A model generated the notes under the pieces. It was not told the origin of the DNA, made no database searches, and saw only the letters and a program-made list of their open reading frames with translations. Shown one piece after another: positions 42,446-53,433 of a DNA stretch of 64,000 nucleotides (the first letter of the stretch is position 1; every line of letters starts with the position of its first letter). Source of the stretch: Streptomyces abyssalis (GTDB lineage: Bacteria > Actinomycetota > Actinomycetes > Streptomycetales > Streptomycetaceae); NCBI RefSeq assembly GCF_001751365.1, contig NZ_LJGT01000040.1, positions 372,001 to 436,000 of the forward strand. The letters run 5' to 3'. Made by a program: the position numbers and the translations under genes.

Positions 42446-43477
42446 ATGGCGAACAACATGTCGTTCATCGGCCGTGATATGGCTGTCGACCTCGGGACCG
42501 CCAACACGCTGGTGTACGTCAGGGGTCGCGGGATCGTCCTCAACGAACCGTCGGTCGTCGCCATCAACACCAACACCGGCGGCATTCTGGCGGTCGGCGC
42601 CGAGGCGAAGAAGATGATCGGCCGCACCCCGGGCAACATCGTGGCGGTGCGTCCGCTGAAGGACGGCGTCATCGCCGACTTCGAGATCACGGAGCGGATG
42701 CTCCGCTACTTCATCCTCAAGATCCACAAGCGACGCTATCTGGCTCGCCCGCGGGTGGTCATCTGTGTTCCCTCCGGAATCACCGGAGTCGAGCGCCGCG
42801 CCGTCATCGAGGCATCGACCCAGGCCGGCGCCCGCCAGGTGCACATCATCGAGGAGCCGATGGCGGCGGCGATCGGTTCCGGGCTCCCGGTGCACGAGGC
42901 CACCGGCAACATGGTCGTCGACATCGGAGGCGGCACCACCGAGGTCGCGGTGATCTCGCTCGGCGGGATCGTCACCGCACAGTCGATCCGCGTCGCCGGC
43001 GACGAGCTGGACAACGCGATCATCCAGCACATCAAGAAGGAGTACAGCCTGCTCCTCGGTGAGCGCACCGCCGAGAGCATCAAGATCACGATCGGTTCCG
43101 CGCACTCCCTCGACAAGGACGAGCACACCGAGATCCGTGGCCGTGACCTGGTCAGCGGTCTCCCCAAGACGGTCGTCATCTCCGCCGCGGAGGTCCGCCG
43201 TGCCATGGAGGAGCCCGTCAACGCGATCGTCGACGCGGTGAAGACCACGCTCGACAAGTGCCCGCCCGAGTTGTCCGGCGACGTCATGGACCGCGGGATC
43301 GTCCTCACCGGTGGCGGTGCACTGCTGCGCGGCCTGGACGAGCGGCTCCGCAGTGAGACGGGCATGCCGATCCACATCGCCGAGGATCCGCTGGATTCGG
43401 TGGCGCTGGGATCCGGCAAGTGCGTGGAGGAGTTCGAGGCGCTTCAGCAGGTCCTCGACTCCCAGCCCAGGCGATGA
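42446..43477 (+). CDS. mreB: MreB, actin-like cell-shape and wall-synthesis protein
   Basis: 343 residues from ATG 42446 (MANNMSFIGRDMAVDLGTANTL is the N-terminus, quoted in part as RDMAVDLGTANTL). Actin-fold ATPase with phosphate-1 DLGTANT, phosphate-2 VVDIGGGTTEV and adenosine motif GIVLTGGGALLRGL. In Streptomyces it guides spore-wall synthesis rather than rod growth. The membrane-binding hydrophobic loop appears near SLGGIVTAQS. GGAAGG precedes the start. First gene of the mreB-C-D-mrdA-rodA cluster; 145 bases separate it from mreC. Confidence 0.97.
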   Translation: MANNMSFIGRDMAVDLGTANTLVYVRGRGIVLNEPSVVAINTNTGGILAVGAEAKKMIGRTPGNIVAVRPLKDGVIADFEITERMLRYFILKIHKRRYLARPRVVICVPSGITGVERRAVIEASTQAGARQVHIIEEPMAAAIGSGLPVHEATGNMVVDIGGGTTEVAVISLGGIVTAQSIRVAGDELDNAIIQHIKKEYSLLLGERTAESIKITIGSAHSLDKDEHTEIRGRDLVSGLPKTVVISAAEVRRAMEEPVNAIVDAVKTTLDKCPPELSGDVMDRGIVLTGGGALLRGLDERLRSETGMPIHIAEDPLDSVALGSGKCVEEFEALQQVLDSQPRR

Positions 43478-43622
43478 TCTGAACTGAAGCGATCTGCCGT
43501 GCGGTCTGCCCCATGCACCACACCAGTCCGCTCTGCGGATCGTTGAACGTTCCGGAGCACGGCAGCACTGCTCCGGAAGGGACACCGGTCCGACCGACTG
43601 AGGAAAGGCACGGCCGCCGCAC

Positions 43623-44561
43623 GTGAGGGACACCCGAGAGAGCCGGCTGCTGCTCGTCCTTCTGATCGCCATCGCGTTCGCACTGATCACGGTGGACATC
43701 AGGAAGGGCGAGCAGTCCCCGATGGACAGCGCGCGGCACGTGGCCGCCTCCGCCTTCGGGCCTGTGGAGAACGGGGTGGCGGCGGCCGTCGACCCCGTGG
43801 GGAACTCCATCGCCGCCGTCCGTGACTCCGGTGTGCGGCACGACCGTATAAGCCGTCTCGAGGCCGAGAACGCGAAGCTCAAGCAGCGCCTCGGCTCCAG
43901 CGACCGGCACCGCTCCAGGTCCAAGGAGCTGGACAAGCTGCTGAAGACCGCGGGCGCCGGCGGCTACGGACTCAAGGGCGCCCAGGTCATCGGCATCGGC
44001 TCGGCGCAGGGCTTCTCCTGGACGGTCACCCTCGACGCCGGCAGCAGGGACGGCATCGCCCGCGACATGACGGTCATCAACGGGGACGGCCTCGTCGGCC
44101 GCGTCACCACCGTCAGTTCCTCGACGGCGACCGTGCTCCTGGCCAACGACCCCGACTTCTCCGTCGGTACACGCATGGAGAAGAGCAGCGAGCTCGGCTT
44201 CGCCACCGGCCGTGGCGGCGACGCCATGACCGTCCAGCTCCTCAACGGCAAGGCGGAGGTGAAGAAGGGCGACCGGATAGTGACTTTCGGCTCCCGCAAC
44301 AACAAGCCCTTCGTGCCGGGAGTGCCCGTCGGGACGGTGTCCAAGGTCGACAGGACGGCGGGCGACCTCACGCGGAGCGTCAACGTCCGCCCGTTCGTCA
44401 CCTTCAGCAAGCTCGACATCGTCGGCATCGTCGTCAAGCCGCCGCGGAGCGACCCCAGGGACGACGTGCTGCGTTCCAAGAAGCCGCCGAAGCCCAAGCC
44501 CGCGCCCACGGTGACCGTGACCAAGACGCCGAAGCCCAGTGCCTCGGAATCCAGGAGCTGA
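43623..44561 (+). CDS. mreC: MreC, periplasmic-side scaffold of the elongation machinery
   Basis: 312 residues. One N-terminal membrane span (LLLVLLIAIAFALITVDI), a coiled coil (about 65-100, RISRLEAENAKLKQRLGSSD) and two six-stranded beta-barrel lobes (about 115-275) make the MreC plan. The tail is Pro/Lys-rich (KKPPKPKPAPTVTVTKTPKP). It links MreB to PBP2 and RodA outside the membrane. GTG start; the purine-rich GAGGAAAGG lies somewhat far upstream. mreD begins three bases after its stop. Confidence 0.94.
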   Translation: MRDTRESRLLLVLLIAIAFALITVDIRKGEQSPMDSARHVAASAFGPVENGVAAAVDPVGNSIAAVRDSGVRHDRISRLEAENAKLKQRLGSSDRHRSRSKELDKLLKTAGAGGYGLKGAQVIGIGSAQGFSWTVTLDAGSRDGIARDMTVINGDGLVGRVTTVSSSTATVLLANDPDFSVGTRMEKSSELGFATGRGGDAMTVQLLNGKAEVKKGDRIVTFGSRNNKPFVPGVPVGTVSKVDRTAGDLTRSVNVRPFVTFSKLDIVGIVVKPPRSDPRDDVLRSKKPPKPKPAPTVTVTKTPKPSASESRS

Positions 44562-44564
44562 CCG

Positions 44565-45317
44565 ATGTACATCAACCGGATCCTGCTCTCGGCCGTCCTC
44601 GTCGTCGGTGCCCTGATCGCGCAGGTGAGCGTGCTGGCGCGGCTCCAGCTGCCCGGCGCCGTCCCCGATCTGCTGCTGCTGGTCCTGCTCGGCCTGGCGA
44701 TGGTCTACGGCCACACCGCCGGCGCCGTGACCGGATTCCTCGGTGGTCTCCTCGCCGACCTCGCACCGCCCGCCGAGCACGCGGTGGGGCGTTACGCACT
44801 GGTGCTGTGCATCATCGGCTACGTCGCGGGCCTGACCAAGCCGGAGGGCGCCCAGCACCGTTCGGCCACGGTGCCGATGCTCGTCGTCGCCAGCGCGGCC
44901 GTCGGATCGACGCTGCTGTACGCGGGTGTGGGCACCCTCGTCGGCGACACCGCGGCGGGCCAAGTGGGGCTCCTGCCGCTGCTGTTCACCGCCACCCTCT
45001 ACGACCTGCTGCTGGCGCCCTTCGTCGTGCCGCTGATCATGTGGGTCGCCCGCCGCACGGAGCGCGGCGTGATCACCTCCGACGCCTCCGGAGTCGGAAG
45101 TATGGGCCGAAGTGACAAAGGCGCCTACGGGTGGCTCAGTTCGGGTACGGGACTGCAAGTCGGCGGGAGCCTCTTCGGCAAGGGGCGCAACGGCGGGCCG
45201 GTGCGCAACGCCCGTAACGGCAAGGCCGTCCGGATGGGCATCCAGCGGGGCAGCCTGCTGGACAAGCCGGGGCGCAAGGGCAGGACCGGGAAGATCAAGG
45301 GGGTAAAGCGGCTGTGA
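44565..45317 (+). CDS. mreD: MreD, integral membrane cell-shape protein
   Basis: 250 residues with five or six membrane segments in the first 160 residues (LLSAVLVVGALIAQVSVLARL is the first, quoted as LLSAVLVVGALIAQVS). The GFLGGLLADLAPP and LAPFVVPLIMW strings are typical. The last 80 residues form a strongly basic Gly-rich tail (GKGRNGGPVRNARNGK...KGRTGKIKGVKRL), longer than in rod-shaped bacteria. Start ATG follows mreC closely; its stop overlaps the mrdA GTG by four bases, so translation is coupled. Confidence 0.9.
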   Translation: MYINRILLSAVLVVGALIAQVSVLARLQLPGAVPDLLLLVLLGLAMVYGHTAGAVTGFLGGLLADLAPPAEHAVGRYALVLCIIGYVAGLTKPEGAQHRSATVPMLVVASAAVGSTLLYAGVGTLVGDTAAGQVGLLPLLFTATLYDLLLAPFVVPLIMWVARRTERGVITSDASGVGSMGRSDKGAYGWLSSGTGLQVGGSLFGKGRNGGPVRNARNGKAVRMGIQRGSLLDKPGRKGRTGKIKGVKRL

Positions 45318-47476
45318 GCAACATCCCTGAGACCGGACGCAGTCACCGGGTGACCATCCGGCTCGTCGCCATCCAGATCCTGGTGATGTCCCTTCTGCTC
45401 ACCCTCGGCGGACGCCTGTGGTATCTCCAGGTCCGCAACGGCGACGAGTACCAGAGGGAAGCCGCGGGCAACCACGTGCAGCAGGTCGTGCAGCCCGCGA
45501 CCCGTGGCGCCATCCTCGACGCGCGCGGCGTGCCCATCGCCGACAACGAGACACGCCTGGTCGTCTCCGCCTCCCGCACCGAGCTGATGAAGATGGACGA
45601 CGAGGGCAAGGCCGTACTCTCCCGGCTGGCCGGCGTCCTCGACATGAGCCCGAAGACCGTGCAGGAGAAGGTCCGGCTCTGCGACGCGAAGACGCCGCAG
45701 CCCTGCTGGAACGGCTCGCCCTACCAGCCCATCCCGGTCACCGACGACGCCACCACGCAGCAGGCGCTGCAGATCCGCGAACGTGCGGAGGACTTCCCCG
45801 GCATCACCGCCGAGCCCACCGCCGTACGCCGCTACCCGGCGCCCTACGGCTCCCACACCTCCCAGGTCCTCGGCTACCTCTCGCCCGTCACGGACGAGGA
45901 GATCAAGAAGACCAAGAACACCGACTCGCCGTTCCTCTCCTCCGACGAGATCGGCCGGTCGGGCCTGGAGCGTACGTACGACGCCATACTGCGCGGCAGT
46001 TCGGGCGTGACGCGGTACGAGGTGGACAACCTGGGCCGCGTCATGGGACGGGCCAAGAGCGACAAGGCCGAGCCGGGCTCCAGCCTCGTCACGAGCATCG
46101 ACTCTCGCGTCCAGGCCGTCACCGAGAACGAGCTGCTCACGGCCATGAAGAACGCCCGCAAGGAGCACGACAAGAACACCAACAGGAACTACAAGGCGGA
46201 CGCCGGCGCGGCCGTCGTCATGGAGAACAAGACCGGCCGGGTCGTGGCGATGGCCTCCAACCCGGAGTACGACCCGAACGAGTGGGTCGGCGGCATCTCC
46301 GGCAAGAAGTACAAGCAGCTCACCGGGAAGAAGTCCAACTACCCGCTGCTCAACCGCTCCATCCAGGGTCTCTCGGCGCCCGGTTCCGTCTTCAAGGTCA
46401 TCTCCACCGCCGCGGCGGTGAAGGCCGGCAACAAGTTCGGCGGCAACTACAACTGCTCGTCCTCGTACAACGTCGGCGGACAGACCTTCAAGAACTACGA
46501 GTCGAAGAGCTACGGGACCATCGACCTCGCCCGTGCGCTGGAGGTCTCCTGCGACACCGTCTTCTACGACCTCGCCTACAAGCAGTGGCTCAAGGACGGC
46601 GGCAACAACCCGAAGAAGAACGCCAAGGACCACTTCTACAAGACCGCCCACGAGTTCGGCCTCGGCAAGAAGACCGGCGTCGACCTGCCCAACGAGGTCG
46701 AGGGCCGCGTCCCGGACCGCCAGTGGAAGAAGGACTACTGGAAGGCCAACAAGGACGCCTGGTGCAAGCAGGCCAAGGACCCCAAGTCCTACGCGGACAA
46801 GATCGCCAAGGAGAACTGCGTCTCCGGCATGAAGATGCGCGCCGGTGACAGCGTCAACTACTCCATCGGGCAGGGCGACACGCTCGTCACCCCGATCCAG
46901 ATGGCCACCATCTACTCCGGGATCGCCAACGGCGGCACCATGTACGACCCCACCCTGGGCAAGGCCACCATCGGGCCGAAGGGCAAGACCATAAAGGAGA
47001 TCGAGCCGACGGAGCACGGCAAGCTCCCGGTCAAGAAGGACATCCTGAAGAAGATCGACAAGGCGCTCGCCGGTGTCGCCGAACGAGGCACCGCGGCCTG
47101 GCGCTTCGGGGACGCGGGCTGGCCCCAGGACAAGATCAAGATGCACGCCAAGACGGGTACGGCCGAGGTGGCGGGCAAGCAGACCACGTCCTGGTTCACG
47201 ACCTACACCAAGGACTACACGATCGTCATGACGATCTCGCAGGGCGGCACCGGCTCCGGCGCCTCCGGCCCGGCGGTGCGCAACATCTACAACGCCATCT
47301 ACGGCGTCAACGCCGACGGCGAGATCGACGAGGACGCCGCGCTCCTCCCGCACCCCGACGAAGACCTTCCGAAGGTCGACAGCCACGGCAACATCGAGGC
47401 CAGGGACGACAAGGACTTCAAGAAGCGGGCCGAGCGCGCGACGAAGGGCGGACCGCCCGCCGGAGCCGCCGGATGA
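45314..47476 (+). CDS. mrdA: penicillin-binding protein 2, elongation transpeptidase
   Basis: 720 residues, class B PBP. One N-terminal span (IQILVMSLLLTLGGRLWYL) then the pedestal domain (QPATRGAILDARGVPIADN) and the transpeptidase domain. The active-site serine is S358-V-F-K361, the second motif S412-C-D414 and the third K613-T-G615, all intact. It cross-links peptidoglycan made by RodA. Long Lys/Asn-rich insertions occur at about 395-520. GTG start inside the mreD stop; its own stop overlaps the rodA ATG (ATGA), so these three are translated as a unit. Confidence 0.96.
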   Translation: MSNIPETGRSHRVTIRLVAIQILVMSLLLTLGGRLWYLQVRNGDEYQREAAGNHVQQVVQPATRGAILDARGVPIADNETRLVVSASRTELMKMDDEGKAVLSRLAGVLDMSPKTVQEKVRLCDAKTPQPCWNGSPYQPIPVTDDATTQQALQIRERAEDFPGITAEPTAVRRYPAPYGSHTSQVLGYLSPVTDEEIKKTKNTDSPFLSSDEIGRSGLERTYDAILRGSSGVTRYEVDNLGRVMGRAKSDKAEPGSSLVTSIDSRVQAVTENELLTAMKNARKEHDKNTNRNYKADAGAAVVMENKTGRVVAMASNPEYDPNEWVGGISGKKYKQLTGKKSNYPLLNRSIQGLSAPGSVFKVISTAAAVKAGNKFGGNYNCSSSYNVGGQTFKNYESKSYGTIDLARALEVSCDTVFYDLAYKQWLKDGGNNPKKNAKDHFYKTAHEFGLGKKTGVDLPNEVEGRVPDRQWKKDYWKANKDAWCKQAKDPKSYADKIAKENCVSGMKMRAGDSVNYSIGQGDTLVTPIQMATIYSGIANGGTMYDPTLGKATIGPKGKTIKEIEPTEHGKLPVKKDILKKIDKALAGVAERGTAAWRFGDAGWPQDKIKMHAKTGTAEVAGKQTTSWFTTYTKDYTIVMTISQGGTGSGASGPAVRNIYNAIYGVNADGEIDEDAALLPHPDEDLPKVDSHGNIEARDDKDFKKRAERATKGGPPAGAAG

Positions 47477-48672
47477 GCACGCACTCCTACTCCCTCAGCG
47501 GTTACGGGCCGCAGAAGAAGTCGGCGTGGGGGCGGCTCACCGCCCGGGACTCGGCGGTCTGGCGGCTGGACTGGATCATGGTGTCGGCCGGCATCGCCCT
47601 CTCCGTCGTCGGCTCGCTCCTGGTCTGGTCGGCCACGCGCAACCGCACCGACCTCAACCACGGCGACCCGTACTACTTCGTGACGCGTCATGTGCTCAGC
47701 CTCCTCGTCGGACTGCTGCTGATGGCGGGCATGGTGTGGCTCGGCCACCGGAGGGTGCGCGGCGCCGTGCCGTTCCTCTACGGCGCCTCGGTGCTGCTCG
47801 CGCTCCTCGTGCTCACGCCGCTGGGCGCGACCATCAACGGGCAGCGGGCCTGGCTCCACCTCGGTGGCGGCTTCTCGCTGCAGCCCGCCGAGTTCATCAA
47901 GATCACCGTGATCCTCGGGATGGCGATGCTGCTGTCCGCGCGCGTGGACGCGGGGGACCGGGAGCATCCCGACCACCGCACCGTGGTCCAGGCCCTGGGC
48001 ATGGCGGCGGCGCCGATCGTGATCATCATGCTGATGCCCGACCTCGGCTCCGTGATGGTCATGGTGATAATCGTCCTCGGAGTGCTGCTCGCCTCCGGCG
48101 CCTCGAACCGGTGGATCGTCGGGCTGTGCACGGCGGGTGCGGGCGGTGCCGTACTGGTGTGGGCGCTCGGTCTGCTCGACGACTACCAGATCGCCCGCTT
48201 CGCTGCCTTCGCCAACCCCGCGCTCGACCCGTCCGGTGTCGGCTACAACACCAACCAGGCGCGGATCGCCATCGGTTCGGGCGGGTTGACCGGCAAGGGG
48301 CTCTTCGAGGGCTTCCAGACCACCGGCCAGTTCGTCCCCGAGCAGCAGACCGACTTCGTCTTCACGGTCGCCGGTGAGGAACTGGGCTTTCTGGGCGGCG
48401 GGTTGATCATCTTCCTGCTGGGTGTCGTGATCTGGCGTGCCTGCCGCATCGCCCGCGAGTCCTCCGAGCTCTACAGCACGGTCGTCGCCGCCGGTGTGAT
48501 CGCCTGGTTCGCCTTCCAGTCGTTCGAGAACATCGGCATGACGCTGGGCATCATGCCCGTCGCCGGGCTTCCGCTGCCGTTCGTGTCCTACGGCGGTACG
48601 TCGATGTTCGCGGTGTGGATCGCACTGGGCCTGCTGCAGTCGATCAGAGTGCAGCGTCCCGTCTCCGCGTAG
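47473..48672 (+). CDS. rodA: RodA (SEDS glycosyltransferase)
   Basis: 399 residues, ten membrane spans. SEDS-family signature LPLPFVSYGGTSMFAVWIALG at the C-terminus (quoted as PLPFVSYGGTSMF) and GAERAWL-like NGQRAWLHLGGGFSLQPAEFIK before the catalytic Asp region mark it as RodA/FtsW-type; its position after mrdA makes it RodA. It polymerises lipid II into glycan strands for PBP2. Start overlaps the mrdA stop by four bases. Known as sfr in S. coelicolor. Confidence 0.95.
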   Translation: MSTHSYSLSGYGPQKKSAWGRLTARDSAVWRLDWIMVSAGIALSVVGSLLVWSATRNRTDLNHGDPYYFVTRHVLSLLVGLLLMAGMVWLGHRRVRGAVPFLYGASVLLALLVLTPLGATINGQRAWLHLGGGFSLQPAEFIKITVILGMAMLLSARVDAGDREHPDHRTVVQALGMAAAPIVIIMLMPDLGSVMVMVIIVLGVLLASGASNRWIVGLCTAGAGGAVLVWALGLLDDYQIARFAAFANPALDPSGVGYNTNQARIAIGSGGLTGKGLFEGFQTTGQFVPEQQTDFVFTVAGEELGFLGGGLIIFLLGVVIWRACRIARESSELYSTVVAAGVIAWFAFQSFENIGMTLGIMPVAGLPLPFVSYGGTSMFAVWIALGLLQSIRVQRPVSA

Positions 48673-48797
48673 CCGTGGCTCCGTGACCAGGTGCGGGCGC
48701 CTGCCGTACGAGGCATGCGTCCGGCCGGGTCCGAGCCCGCGTTACGCTGAATGGTCACCCGCACCGCGATTGCGCCCCGATCCGAGGAACCCACCCC

Positions 48798-50723
<1,926 letters not shown>

Positions 50724-50799
50724 GGCATGAGGGAAGGTTGTCCGGGCAGCGGTGTGTCCGAGGGTGAACCGGAAGGGGCGTTCCGGCGTCTCCGCGGGT

Positions 50800-52179
50800 G
50801 TGAGTGATTCCCAGCCCGGACACGACTCGGACCGCGCACGTTCCGCGGAATCCGCAGCAGATCCTCAGGTCGCGCCAGCGGTCTCCCTGGTGAAGGCCGG
50901 CCGGCCCGCCGGTGGGCCCGCTCCGGCCGCCGGCGAAGCCGAGTTCGCCTTCGAGGGGTACCTGGCGCGGGCGGTACGGATGCCCGTGCGGATCGTGACG
51001 CTGCTGCTGGTCCTGCCCGTACGGATGGCCTGGGACGCCCTCACCGTCTGCGGGCGGGCGCTGAGGCGGACCTTGTGGGTGCCGTTCGCCCGGGTGACGG
51101 GCCGGGCGGCGGGCCGGCTGTGGCACCGGGTCCTCGCGCCGGTCCTCTTCGCGCTGTTCGTGTGGCCGTGGGTCGCGCTGTGGCGGTACGTACTCGTGCC
51201 GGCGGGCCGTGGCCTCGGGTGGCTGGGGAAGACCACTGGGGCGGGCGTCGCCTGGGTGGCGCGGAGTTTGTGGACCGGCGCGGCCTGGCTCGGGAGGAGC
51301 CTGGTCCTCGTGCCGCTGGGTCTGCTGTACCGGTACGTGCTCACCCCGGTGGGACACGGACTGGCGGCCGCGGCACGGGCGTTGGGCGCGGGGCTCGCGT
51401 GGCTCGGCGGGAACCTGGTCGTCGTGCCGCTGGGTCTGCTGTACCGGTACGTGCTCACCCCCGTGGGGCACGGGGTGCTGGCCGTGATGCTCGCGCTCGG
51501 GGCCGGGCTCGGGTGGCTGTGGCGGTGGGTGGTCATGGCGCCGTGCGGACTTCTGTACCGGTACGTGCTGACACCGGTCGGGCGCGGGCTGGTCGCCGTG
51601 GTACTCGGGACCGGTGCCGGGCTGGGATGGCTGTGGCGGAACCTGGTGGTGGCGCCGTGCCGGTTCGTCCACCGCCGGCTGCTCAAGCCGACGGGACGCG
51701 GTGTGGCCGTCGTCGCGCGCGAGGTCGCGGACGCCTTCGTCCATGCCTGGCGGGTGGCCGGACGCGTATCGCGGGCTGTCTTCCGGTTCCTCGGCCGTGT
51801 GCTGCGCTTCCTCTTCGCCGATCCCGCCGTGTGGATGTGGCGGAACGTCGTGAGGCCGGTGGGCCGTGGCCTGCGGGACGGGGTGTGGCGGCCGGCCGCG
51901 CACGCGGTGCGTGAGGCCGGGCGCAGCGTGCGTGCCGCCCTCGCCGCCGCCCGTGCCTCGGTACGGGAGACGCGCGCGGAGCTCCGCCGGGCGCTGTTCG
52001 GCGGGCCGCCCGCCGGGAGCCCCGCGCCGGAGCCCGCGGCGGAGCCGCCCGTACCGGATCGGCGGGCGCTGTCCGGCGGCGGGCGCGTACCCTGGGTCGC
52101 AGGATCACCGCACAACAGCACGACGACGCCAGGCACATTCGGCTCGAAGCGCGACGATGCGGACTTCCGCACCCTTTGA
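50800..52179 (+). CDS. membrane-associated protein with six 38-residue repeats, unknown function
   Basis: About 459 residues; start GTG 50800 (VSDSQPGHDSD) is uncertain, 50752 and 50764 are alternatives and none has a good ribosome binding site. After a Pro/Ala-rich N-terminus come about six repeats with a period near 38-39 residues, each built on LYRYVLTPVGHGL (best copies begin near DNA 51325, 51438 and 51555) followed by LGAGLGWLWRNLVVAP. The repeats mix aromatic, Arg/Lys and hydrophobic residues and look like amphipathic or membrane-embedded helices. The C-terminus is basic then Pro-rich. It stands between the two radical-SAM partner genes. I do not recognise a family with known function. 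Confidence 0.7.
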   Translation: MSDSQPGHDSDRARSAESAADPQVAPAVSLVKAGRPAGGPAPAAGEAEFAFEGYLARAVRMPVRIVTLLLVLPVRMAWDALTVCGRALRRTLWVPFARVTGRAAGRLWHRVLAPVLFALFVWPWVALWRYVLVPAGRGLGWLGKTTGAGVAWVARSLWTGAAWLGRSLVLVPLGLLYRYVLTPVGHGLAAAARALGAGLAWLGGNLVVVPLGLLYRYVLTPVGHGVLAVMLALGAGLGWLWRWVVMAPCGLLYRYVLTPVGRGLVAVVLGTGAGLGWLWRNLVVAPCRFVHRRLLKPTGRGVAVVAREVADAFVHAWRVAGRVSRAVFRFLGRVLRFLFADPAVWMWRNVVRPVGRGLRDGVWRPAAHAVREAGRSVRAALAAARASVRETRAELRRALFGGPPAGSPAPEPAAEPPVPDRRALSGGGRVPWVAGSPHNSTTTPGTFGSKRDDADFRTL

Positions 52180-52363
52180 AGCACTGCGGTGCCGTGGGCA
52201 CCGTCCGCAGGCACCGCAGCAGCAACCGAAGAGCGCAGCTGAACTGCACGTACAACAGCCACAGCAGAGCAGCACAGCAGCAGGACCTGCATCCGTACGT
52301 ACGCGGAGGGCGGCCGCTTCCCCACGCGCTGCCGCCCCGCATCAGGCACTGAGGAGAGAACCA

Positions 52364-53164
52364 CTGGGCAAGCGACAGCCCGAAGGCCCGCCGCCCGCAC
52401 CCGCCGTTCAGCGTGTGCGACTGCGATACACCAAGCGCGGCCGCCTCCGGTTCACCAGTCATCGAGACTTCCAGCGCGCTTTCGAGAGAGCGCTGCGCAG
52501 GGCGGGGGTGCCCATGGCGTACTCGGCCGGCTTCAGCCCCCACCCGAAGGTCTCCTACGCCAATGCCGCACCCACCGGCACCGGCAGTGAGGCCGAGTAT
52601 CTGGAGATCGCCGTCGTGGAGCGGTGTGATCCCGGGGAGCTGCGTTCGCGGCTCGACGAGTCCATGCCGCCCGGTCTCGACATCGTCGAGGCGGTCGAGG
52701 CCTGTACGTCCGACTTCACCGACCGGCTGGAGGCCTCCGAGTGGGAGCTCCGGCTCGACGGGGTCACCCCGGCGGAGGCCGGACGGGCCGTCGCGGCGTT
52801 CCTCGCGGCGGAGTCGGTGGAGGTGGAACGGCAGACCAAGAAGGGCCTGCGCACCTTCGACGCACGGGCGGCCGTCACGTCACTGACCTCAGCGGAAGCG
52901 GAGCCCGGAGCAGGGGCCGATGGTCGCGGGCAGGAACCCTGTGCGATACTGCGCCTGGTGGTACGGCACTTGACACCTGCCGTACGACCCGACGACGTCC
53001 TGTCCGGCCTCCGAGCTACGGCCGACCTGGCGCCGCCGGTCCCCGCAGCGGTGACCAGGCTGGCGCAGGGGCCGCTCGATGAGGAGACCGGCACGGTGAC
53101 CGACCCGTTGGCGCCCGACCGCGACGCACCCCTCGTCGCGACGGCGCCGGGCGGCAGCGCGTAG
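52364..53164 (+). CDS. TIGR03936/DUF2344 radical-SAM-associated protein, apparent CTG start
   Basis: 266 residues. RLRYTKRGRLRFTSHRDFQR and YSAGFSPHPKVSYANAAP are the family signatures (each quoted in part: KRGRLRFTSHRDFQR, GFSPHPKVSYA). No ATG, GTG or TTG lies at a ribosome binding site. The best site is GAGGAGAG at 52351-52358, seven bases before CTG at 52364, giving LGKRQPEGPPPAP; related proteins, as I recall them, begin at this GKRQPEGPPP position. It is the usual partner of the TIGR03960 radical SAM protein. The gene ends 269 bases before rne. Confidence 0.85.
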   Translation: MGKRQPEGPPPAPAVQRVRLRYTKRGRLRFTSHRDFQRAFERALRRAGVPMAYSAGFSPHPKVSYANAAPTGTGSEAEYLEIAVVERCDPGELRSRLDESMPPGLDIVEAVEACTSDFTDRLEASEWELRLDGVTPAEAGRAVAAFLAAESVEVERQTKKGLRTFDARAAVTSLTSAEAEPGAGADGRGQEPCAILRLVVRHLTPAVRPDDVLSGLRATADLAPPVPAAVTRLAQGPLDEETGTVTDPLAPDRDAPLVATAPGGSA

Positions 53165-53433
53165 GCCGAGGGCCTGGAGGATCAGCGTTGAAAGCGCCAC
53201 CGCCGATGCAGGCACCAGGGAGCCACCCGGGTCCGTGTCGAGCCAGGCAGGCGCAGTGACCAGAAGACTTTTGCCGTAGCCGGGCCGTCTGTACGGAAGA
53301 CAGACCGGAACCGGCGAGTGAGACAGAAGCTCCCGTGTGGCGCCCACGCCCCGGAGCACGGCCCGCCCGGAGCGTGGCCGTGATCGTGAAGATGAGGCGC
53401 GGCGCCCGGGAGCGTGACGGGAGAAACGCCCGC

